Below, piece after piece: positions 1 through 6,392 of a stretch of 6,392 nucleotides of DNA. Source of the DNA: an uncultured Pseudomonadota bacterium (GTDB taxonomy: Bacteria; Pseudomonadota; Gammaproteobacteria; Burkholderiales; Nitrosomonadaceae). The stretch's first letter is position 1; each line of letters begins with the position of its first letter. A model generated the notes under the pieces. It was given only the letters and a program-made list of their open reading frames with translations, had not been told where the DNA came from and did no database searches. The stretch covers positions 1 to 6,392 of the forward strand of contig CAJBQQ010000163.1 in the NCBI GenBank assembly GCA_903957805.1, given 5' to 3'. A program made the position numbers and the translations under genes.

Positions 1-233
1 AGCTCATCCAGCAGCCAAGTAGTCGCATCGACACCGGTATCTGCGGCGAGAAGTATGCTCTCCAGTTCATCATAGAGAGCAGCATCTATCCTCCCTCCGC
101 CAAATAGGCCAGACACCTGCCTACCTAGGCTGTTCCGCGCCTGTTCGAGGCCCCGCTTGGCTCTAGTCGCCCAGTTGCTGGGCGCGAGCTCGGTCGGGGC
201 GGGACTATTTTTGGACTTGATGAAACTTAACAT
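1..233 (-). CDS. ftsY: Signal recognition particle receptor FtsY, N-terminal 77 residues (cut by window edge)
   Basis: FtsY is the SRP receptor GTPase. It docks ribosome-SRP complexes at the inner membrane and hands nascent membrane proteins to the Sec translocon. Translating the minus strand from the ATG at 233-231 gives 77 codons with no stop before the window edge. After a short basic start (MLSFIKSK) and a Pro/Ala linker come TRAKRGLEQARNSLGRQV (about residues 23-40), LFGGGRID (43-50) and YDELESILLAADTGVDATT (54-72). These match the helical N domain of FtsY, including the typical 'ELE-iLL-aD-Gv-aT' pattern. The GTPase G domain lies outside the window. The long acidic A domain of E. coli FtsY is absent, leaving only about 20 residues before the N domain, as in many betaproteobacterial FtsY proteins. 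No strong ribosome binding site precedes the ATG. The gene is divergent from the M16 peptidase genes, an arrangement also known in Pseudomonas. Confidence 0.9.
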   Translation of the reverse strand, partial: MLSFIKSKNSPAPTELAPSNWATRAKRGLEQARNSLGRQVSGLFGGGRIDAALYDELESILLAADTGVDATTWLLDE

Positions 234-251
234 TCTGTTAGGCTGTCACAC

Positions 252-281
252 TTGATGATTCACTCACAGCAATTTTATTCT
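252..281 (+). promoter_or_regulatory. Candidate sigma70-type promoter for the M16-rsmD-coaD-fdx run
   Basis: In the 75-base spacer between ftsY and the first M16 gene, TTGATG (252-257) and TATTCT (276-281) are separated by 18 bases. Each matches the consensus at four of six positions, so this is a modest candidate. On the other strand, TAAAAT (277-272) could be a -10 box for ftsY, but I see no good -35 box for it. Any ftsY promoter must lie in or beyond this same spacer, so the two directions probably share it. Confidence 0.3.
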
Positions 282-308
282 GTTTGCTCTAGATTAGGTT
301 ATTAAAAA

Positions 309-1718
309 ATGAGTCACAATCACCGCGCATCCATTCTATCTCTCGGCTTGAAGATTGCCCTGGCGGCAATGACATCGCTCGTTATCCCGCTCTCATCCGG
401 GGCCTATGCCAACCCCCACGAATTCAAACTTGCTAATGGGCTCAAACTGATCGTCAAGGAGGATCACCGTTCACCGGTAGTGATCTCGCAAATTTGGTAC
501 AAAGCAGGCAGCATTGATGAACTGAACGGCGCCACCGGGGTTGCCCATGTTCTGGAACATATGATGTTCAAGGGGACAGAGAGAGTTCCTGGCGGCGAGT
601 TCTCCAAACGCATCGCAGCAGCAGGCGGGAGAGAGAATGCCTTCACTGGGCGTGACTACACCGCATACTTCCAGCAATTACATAAATCCCGATTGCCGTT
701 AGCGATGGAACTCGAGTCAGACCGGATGCGTAACCTGATACTGACAAAGGAAGAGTTCTCCAAAGAGATACAGGTTGTAATGGAAGAGCGTCGGCTACGT
801 ACTGATGACAAGCCTCATGCGCTGGTACACGAAAAGATGATGGCCGCGGCCTACCAAGCACACCCCTATCAACGCCCGATCATCGGCTGGATGAATGATC
901 TGGAAAACATGCGCGTACGTGACGCAAAGGAGTGGTACGACCGCTGGTACGCCCCCAATAATGCCATATTGGTGGTGGTCGGAGACGTCAAACCGAAAGA
1001 AGTATTCGCTCTTGCGCAGAAGTATTATGGTGGGATCATGCCTCGCCCCCTGGTACCTCTGGCCCTTCGTAAACCGCAGACTGAACCCGTCCAAGTAGGA
1101 ATCAAACGGCTAACGGTTAAGGCTCCGGCAAAACTACCCTACCTGACCATGGGCTATCACGCGCCGACATTACGCAACGCCAGCTCGGACTGGGAGCCCT
1201 ATGCACTGGAAATGCTGGCAGGGGTGCTGGATGGTAATGAATCTGCGCGCCTCAATAAGGAACTGGTGCGTGAACGTCGCATCGCCAACTCGACCGGCGC
1301 AGGTTACGATTCCACTGCGCGCGGCCCCGGGATGTTCTATCTTTATGGCACGCCCAGTGAGGGGAAAACCACTTCGGATTTGGAGACTGCATTACGCGGC
1401 GAGATGGAGAAACTCATTCTAGACGGCGTCACCGAAGAGGAGCTCGCGCGGGTCAAGGCGCAAGTGGTGGCCAGCCACGTTTTCAGACTGGACTCAATGT
1501 TTTATCAGGCGATGCAGATCGGCCAACTTGAAAGTGTCGGACTGTCTTACCGTGACCTTGAGGTAATGGTAAAAAAATTGCAGGCCGTCACCGCCGAGCA
1601 GGTACGCGAGGTAGCAAAGAAATATGTAAAGGATGATAGCCTGACCGTGGCGGTCCTCGATCCCCAGCCACTGGAACAAAAACTCCCCTCCGCGGGGAGT
1701 GGTGGATTAAGACATTAA
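309..1718 (+). CDS. Secreted M16 family zinc metallopeptidase, catalytic subunit (469 aa)
   Basis: This is a pitrilysin-family (M16) peptidase, expected to cut peptides or small proteins in the periplasm. Residues 1-34 look like a Sec signal peptide: a basic start, a hydrophobic stretch, and an AYA site cleaved before Asn35. The inverted zinc motif HxxEH is intact as HVLEH (His80, Glu83 as general base, His84). The distal zinc-ligand glutamate falls about 76 residues later in VVMEERR, probably Glu160. The C-terminal M16 domain carries the expected ESARLNKELVRERRIA stretch (about 250-270). A single pair of M16 domains and this length fit the M16B type. The ATG at 309 is the start that gives a complete signal peptide, although its Shine-Dalgarno match is poor. 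The next gene is a non-catalytic M16 homologue 44 bases downstream, so the two are probably co-expressed and may form one enzyme. The physiological substrate is unknown. Confidence 0.93.
   Translation: MSHNHRASILSLGLKIALAAMTSLVIPLSSGAYANPHEFKLANGLKLIVKEDHRSPVVISQIWYKAGSIDELNGATGVAHVLEHMMFKGTERVPGGEFSKRIAAAGGRENAFTGRDYTAYFQQLHKSRLPLAMELESDRMRNLILTKEEFSKEIQVVMEERRLRTDDKPHALVHEKMMAAAYQAHPYQRPIIGWMNDLENMRVRDAKEWYDRWYAPNNAILVVVGDVKPKEVFALAQKYYGGIMPRPLVPLALRKPQTEPVQVGIKRLTVKAPAKLPYLTMGYHAPTLRNASSDWEPYALEMLAGVLDGNESARLNKELVRERRIANSTGAGYDSTARGPGMFYLYGTPSEGKTTSDLETALRGEMEKLILDGVTEEELARVKAQVVASHVFRLDSMFYQAMQIGQLESVGLSYRDLEVMVKKLQAVTAEQVREVAKKYVKDDSLTVAVLDPQPLEQKLPSAGSGGLRH
1682..1700 (+). repeat. GC-rich hairpin at the 3' end of the first M16 gene
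   Basis: ACTCCCC (1682-1688) and GGGGAGT (1694-1700) are perfect inverted arms of 7 bases around the 5-base loop TCCGC. The hairpin sits inside the last codons of the catalytic M16 gene, 16 bases before its stop. No T-run follows, so it is not a standard intrinsic terminator. It could slow 3' exonuclease decay or tune the ratio of the two M16 subunits, but that role is inferred. Confidence 0.5.
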
Positions 1719-1762
1719 AAACAATTAAGTAAACCCATAAGAATTCATTAGAGAGACTCCCG

Positions 1763-3073
1763 ATGCAAGTTACACGTTTATTGGTCGTCCTGCTGTTATC
1801 GATTTATTCCCAACTAGCGCTTGCAACACTGCCAATCCAGCTCTGGCAGACATCCGCCGGCACCTGGGTATATTTTGTCGAAAGCCGAGGCTTGCCGATA
1901 CTCGATATCAGCGTGGATTTTGACGCAGGCAGCAGCACCGATACACCGGAAACCTCGGGACGTGCCAACCTGACATTGCAACTTCTCAGTCTTGGAGCGG
2001 GCGGCCTGTCTGAAGATCAGATCGCCAAGTCGCTCGCCGATGTTGGCGCTGAACTGGGCGGGCGTTTCGATCAGGATCGTGCGGGCGTTTCGTTACGAAC
2101 CCTGAGCAGCACGCGCGAACGCAATCAGGCGCTCGACATCCTCGGTCGAGTGATACAGCGCCCCGAGTTTCCTGAAGATGTACTCGAGCGTGAACGAACG
2201 CGAGTGATCACGGGGCTAAAGGATGTTGACACCAAACCGGACCACATCGCCAACCACACCTTAAAGAAAATGCTCTACGGCAGCCATCCTTATGGATTAC
2301 GCAGCTCTGGAGAGATCGCCAGTCTAGAGCTATTGCAACGCAAGGATCTGTTGGAGCTCTATCAGTCCCGTTACCTTGCAGCCAGTGCAGTGATCTCTAT
2401 CATGGGTGATGTGAGTCGTGTTGAAGCGGCCGCTATTGCTGAGGCCCTGACTCAGGACTTACCACCAGGGAAATTGAACGTCACATTACCGGCAGTGGTC
2501 GCCCCGGTGGCAGAGACCCGAAGAATCGCTCATCCTGCGAGCCAGAGTCATATCATTCTCGCCTACCCGGGATTGCGTCGTGACGACCCCGACTTCTTCC
2601 CTCTGGTTGTTGGCAACTACATACTTGGTGGTGGCGGGTTTGTATCCCGTCTGATGCAAGAAATTCGCCAGAATCGTGGCCTGGCCTACAGCGTCTACAG
2701 CAGCTTCTCTCCGCTCCGGCAAGAGGGTCCATTTGAGATCGGCCTTCAAACCAAGAAGGAACAGTCAGAAGAGTCCCTCAGGATAACGCAACAAGTGCTG
2801 GCCAAGTTCATTGCCGGCGGCCCAACACAAAAAGAACTGATCTCAGCCAAGCAAAACATTATCGGCGGATTTCCGCTAAGGCTCGATAGCAACAAGAAAA
2901 TCGTCGATCACCTCGCAATGATTGGCTTCTATAATCTACCCCTCACCTATCTGGACGACTACGTTAAAGCGATCGGGAAGGTGACGACACTGCAGGTTAA
3001 GAAGGCCTTTCAACGTCGAATTAAGCCGGAGGGAATGGTGACGGTGGTCGTGGGGGCGGTTGAAAAAAAATAA
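1763..3073 (+). CDS. Secreted non-catalytic M16 peptidase homologue (436 aa)
   Basis: This protein has the M16 two-domain fold signature but cannot bind zinc in the usual way. At the place where HxxEH should lie, the sequence reads GRANLTLQLL (66-75), so the two His and the Glu are replaced by Asn69, Gln73 and Leu72. In contrast, the C-terminal domain is very well kept: a glycine-rich LGGGGFVSRL (288-297), then RQNRGLAYSVYS (302-313), which holds the Arg/Tyr pair (Arg305, Tyr309) that contacts substrate in M16B enzymes. Residues 1-21 form a signal peptide with an ALA cleavage site before Thr22. A GAGAG ribosome binding site (1751-1755) lies 7 bases before the ATG. In known heterosubunit M16B peptidases one subunit brings the zinc site and the other the Arg/Tyr pair, so this protein probably partners the gene upstream. 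It ends in a run of eight A. Confidence 0.92.
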   Translation: MQVTRLLVVLLLSIYSQLALATLPIQLWQTSAGTWVYFVESRGLPILDISVDFDAGSSTDTPETSGRANLTLQLLSLGAGGLSEDQIAKSLADVGAELGGRFDQDRAGVSLRTLSSTRERNQALDILGRVIQRPEFPEDVLERERTRVITGLKDVDTKPDHIANHTLKKMLYGSHPYGLRSSGEIASLELLQRKDLLELYQSRYLAASAVISIMGDVSRVEAAAIAEALTQDLPPGKLNVTLPAVVAPVAETRRIAHPASQSHIILAYPGLRRDDPDFFPLVVGNYILGGGGFVSRLMQEIRQNRGLAYSVYSSFSPLRQEGPFEIGLQTKKEQSEESLRITQQVLAKFIAGGPTQKELISAKQNIIGGFPLRLDSNKKIVDHLAMIGFYNLPLTYLDDYVKAIGKVTTLQVKKAFQRRIKPEGMVTVVVGAVEKK

Positions 3074-3135
3074 GAACATCGTTTCAAAGATTTTTTTAGC
3101 GCCAGCCAAATACCTTTCCCGGAATTCATTTCTGC

Positions 3136-4162
<1,027 letters not shown>

Positions 4163-4178
4163 TACTGTGGAGGACTAG

Positions 4179-5136
<958 letters not shown>

Positions 5137-5199
5137 AATCTGCGCAGTTATCCTACGCTCCTGAATTGGCTCATCGTATGATGGAGCATCACTGCGAAT

Positions 5200-5228
5200 A
5201 TACTAGATCTAGTCGCCCGCCCGGTCAA
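5200..5228 (-). promoter_or_regulatory. Candidate sigma70-type promoter for yggS
   Basis: Read on the minus strand, TTGACC (5228-5223) and TAGTAT (5205-5200) are separated by 17 bases, matching the consensus at five and four of six positions. Transcription would start near 5193 and leave a leader of about 57 bases before the yggS ATG. The downstream edge of the spacer and the -10 box overlap the palindrome at 5202-5213. An alternative -10, TATATT (5202-5197), matches five of six positions but would need a 20-base spacer to the same -35 box. Confidence 0.35.
5202..5213. repeat. Perfect 12-base palindrome ACTAGATCTAGT in the yggS promoter region
   Basis: ACTAGATCTAGT equals its own reverse complement and straddles the -10 end of the candidate yggS promoter. 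A symmetric site here could be a repressor operator. It could also be chance, since one 12-base perfect palindrome is not very rare in several kilobases. I recognise no known operator consensus in it. Confidence 0.4.
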
Positions 5229-5371
5229 GAATAAAGCCTCGTATCAATACCGTCACTCTGCACAGAAGACGCCATCACCGACCCCTCATCTGGCCTCTTT
5301 TAGATAAATGCTCCGGGCGTTCTAGATACACACCTCCGTCAATCTCATCTCGTCCCTAAAGGGGTTTCCCA

Positions 5372-5400
5372 TTGACTGGTTTGCTCAGACAGATTAGAAT
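5372..5400 (+). promoter_or_regulatory. Good sigma70-type promoter for the ATP synthase operon
   Basis: TTGACT (5372-5377) and TAGAAT (5395-5400) each match the sigma70 consensus at five of six positions, with the ideal 17-base spacer. This is the best promoter in the window. It points at atpI, with a predicted start near 5407 and thus a leader of about 164 bases. No competing gene lies downstream before atpI, so this is the likely main promoter of the atp operon. A separate small RNA from the same promoter cannot be excluded. Confidence 0.55.
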
Positions 5401-5458
5401 CCGCGTTTTTTGAAATACAGATAATGTTAGGTCTGACTGCTCAGGCTTGTTTCTGGAG

Positions 5459-5522
5459 ACTAGGGGATAAGCACTTCCTAGTAAATGAGAGAAAATAGCT
5501 CATCTGAAAGTACACTTTCAGA
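5459..5522 (+). repeat. Three adjacent inverted repeats in the atp leader
   Basis: Three potential hairpins lie almost end to end. ACTAGG (5459-5464) pairs with CCTAGT (5477-5482), extendable by two G-U pairs. ATGAG (5485-5489) pairs with CTCAT (5499-5503). TCTGAAAGT (5503-5511) and ACTTTCAGA (5514-5522) form a perfect 9+9 inverted repeat with a 2-base centre; as RNA this would be an 8-base-pair stem with a TACA loop. None is followed by a T-run, so they are not terminators. They may shape the leader RNA, or the last may be a protein-binding site. Neither role is shown. Confidence 0.45.
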
Positions 5523-5546
5523 ATCCTCAGTATCACGCCATACAAG

Positions 5547-5558
5547 TCAGATTTCTGA
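5547..5558. repeat. Short inverted repeat TCAGA-TT-TCTGA just before atpI
   Basis: The two 5-base arms have a 2-base centre and end 12 bases before the atpI ATG, where a ribosome binding site would be expected. No Shine-Dalgarno sequence is visible there. The arms echo the TCTGA/TCAGA ends of the larger inverted repeat at 5503-5522, so the two could pair alternatively in RNA or be bound by the same factor. Chance is also possible. Confidence 0.3.
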
Positions 5559-5570
5559 TATACGCTGAAT

Positions 5571-5963
5571 ATGCCTTGGATAAGAAACAAACCAGTGCGC
5601 ACTATTATGCGCTGGCAACTGATTGTTACCGCAGTGATGGTACTTATCCTCACTCCGTTGTGGGGACTTCACGGTGCAGTCTCAGCGTTTCTCGGAGGAG
5701 TCGTTAGCATTGTCGCTGCTGCTGCTTATGCAACAATTGTTTCACGGTACCATGGGACTACCATCACCGGCGCACTGAAGACCGCATTAAGAGCGGAAGC
5801 CGTAAAAATCGTAACGATGGTTGCCCTGCTCTGGTTGGTGCTAACGTTTTACAAGGATGTTGTCGCGGTAGGTTTTATTGGAACATTCGCCATCACTGTT
5901 CTAGTCTTCGGTATGGCGTTATTTGTTCCAGACGATACGAGAGTAGCCCCACAAATCAAATAG
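5571..5963 (+). CDS. atpI: ATP synthase protein I, AtpI (130 aa)
   Basis: AtpI is a small inner-membrane protein encoded at the head of many bacterial F1Fo operons. It helps assemble or stabilise the rotor c-ring and is not part of the finished enzyme. The sequence predicts four membrane segments at about residues 15-31, 36-56, 77-94 and 97-117. The small-residue LGGVVSIVAAAAYA (41-54) corresponds to the family's glycine-rich second helix, and AEAVK (75-79) to the conserved acidic/lysine patch before the third. The charged tail ends in DDTRVAPQIK. The ATG at 5571 is the first after an in-frame TGA at 5556. An ATG at 5607 (Met13), just before the first helix, is an alternative start. Neither has a clear ribosome binding site. 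Identity rests on this topology, the length and the atpB gene 22 bases downstream; AtpI proteins are poorly conserved. Confidence 0.85.
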   Translation: MPWIRNKPVRTIMRWQLIVTAVMVLILTPLWGLHGAVSAFLGGVVSIVAAAAYATIVSRYHGTTITGALKTALRAEAVKIVTMVALLWLVLTFYKDVVAVGFIGTFAITVLVFGMALFVPDDTRVAPQIK

Positions 5964-5985
5964 TTTGAACAGACACTAAATAACA

Positions 5986-6392
5986 ATGGCCTCAGGCGCA
6001 GAACTCACCCCAACGTCGTACATGAACCACCATCTCACCAACTTGACGAGCTCAGTTGGTGAAGGTGCATTCTGGACATTGCATGTTGATACGCTCGTGA
6101 TGTCTCTACTGCTTGGCATCCTCAGCTTCGGATTCTTGTGGTCTGTTGTACGCGGCGCAACCTCCGGAGTTCCTAGCAAACGTCAGGCCTTTGTTGAACT
6201 GGCCGTTGAATTTATCGACGACCAAGTTAAAAGCACTTTCCACGGCGATCGTCACGCATTCGTTGCTCCGGCTGCTCTCACAGTATTTGTGTGGGTGCTC
6301 ATGATGAATGCGATGGATCTTCTCCCGATAGATATCATGGCCCTGATCTACGAACAGCTCGGCCTACATAACTGGCGTAGCGTACCCACCAC
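5986..6392 (+). CDS. atpB: F1Fo ATP synthase subunit a, AtpB, N-terminal 135 residues (cut by window edge)
   Basis: Subunit a is the membrane stator part of Fo and forms the two half-channels that carry protons to and from the c-ring. The ATG at 5986 opens a frame of 135 codons that runs off the window. It begins [20 protein letters not shown], like the usual 'T-S-Y--HHL-NL' start of proteobacterial AtpB. Next come FWTLHVDTL (29-37), a first membrane helix (about 36-55), [13 protein letters not shown] (70-82), and [19 protein letters not shown] (90-108) leading to the signature AMDLLPID (109-116). The sequence stops at RSVPT, just before the region where family members read PTxDxN. The essential arginine of the later helix is outside the window. 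The gene follows atpI by 22 bases without a clear Shine-Dalgarno sequence. Confidence 0.95.
   Translation, partial: MASGAELTPTSYMNHHLTNLTSSVGEGAFWTLHVDTLVMSLLLGILSFGFLWSVVRGATSGVPSKRQAFVELAVEFIDDQVKSTFHGDRHAFVAPAALTVFVWVLMMNAMDLLPIDIMALIYEQLGLHNWRSVPT

Larger units (their letters stand above)
5137..5570. other. 434-base divergent intergenic region between yggS and atpI
   Basis: I see no convincing protein gene, tRNA or insertion remnant here. Near yggS it holds a candidate minus-strand promoter overlapping a 12-base palindrome. In the middle (5230-5370) it is featureless apart from a TAGATA repeated 32 bases apart and a short CCCTAAAGGG inverted repeat (5354-5363). Towards atpI it holds a good plus-strand promoter and then a leader with several inverted repeats. 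A 24-codon frame (5424-5498, MLGLTAQACF...) lies in the leader, but it has no ribosome binding site and no recognisable product. Confidence 0.7.

Noticed and set aside
1..233. FtsY apparently truncated at its N-terminus
   Set aside because: The missing acidic A domain is variable and dispensable in the family. The start and N domain are intact, so this is a short-form FtsY, not a broken gene.
3063..3098. Possible intrinsic terminator after the second M16 gene
   Set aside because: The T7 run has no G-C stem directly before it, only a 3-base ATC/GAT pairing. Transcription probably continues into rsmD.
1741..3130. GAATTCATT occurring before both the second M16 gene and rsmD
   Set aside because: A 9-base coincidence at different distances from the starts and with no symmetry beyond the inner GAATTC; no regulatory meaning is supported.
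5301..5338. TAGATA direct repeats in the yggS-atpI spacer
   Set aside because: Only six bases repeated twice with unrelated flanks; this is expected by chance.
5441..5653. 70-residue minus-strand open frame in the atp leader and atpI start
   Set aside because: It overlaps the start of atpI antisense and has no domain or ribosome binding site. A gene between divergent yggS and atpI is not supported.

Overview
The window reads as ordinary, densely packed chromosome of a betaproteobacterium, possibly a Nitrosomonas/Nitrosospira-like lineage. The lineage call rests on remembered family sequences, not on a search. Three things support it: the CoaD sequence (for example [12 protein letters not shown] and [12 protein letters not shown]), a short FtsY with almost no acidic A domain, and the gene order ftsY <-> M16 - M16 - rsmD - coaD - ferredoxin. 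Base composition is moderate and even. I see no sign of transferred or mobile DNA.

Layout: the 5' end of ftsY (SRP receptor) lies on the minus strand at 1-233 and is cut by the window edge. A 75-base divergent spacer separates it from a plus-strand run of five genes (309-4451): a secreted catalytic M16 zinc peptidase, a secreted M16 homologue without the zinc motif, rsmD (16S rRNA methyltransferase), coaD (phosphopantetheine adenylyltransferase, which starts inside the rsmD stop) and a YfhL-type 2[4Fe-4S] ferredoxin that starts with TTG. A minus-strand yggS (PLP homeostasis protein) converges on the ferredoxin gene, and their coding 3' ends overlap by 38 bases. After a 434-base gene-free stretch (5137-5570) comes the start of the ATP synthase operon: atpI, then the 5' part of atpB, which runs off the window.

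The genes mostly serve basic cell functions: membrane protein targeting, periplasmic proteolysis, ribosome modification, coenzyme A synthesis, electron transfer, PLP homeostasis and ATP synthesis. The two M16 proteins probably form one heterosubunit peptidase. The least explained part is the 434-base spacer. It holds a good sigma70-type promoter facing atpI, a run of adjacent inverted repeats in the predicted atp leader of about 164 bases, and a 12-base palindrome in a candidate yggS promoter. I found no CRISPR array, insertion sequence, tRNA, rRNA or recognisable new defence or biosynthetic system.
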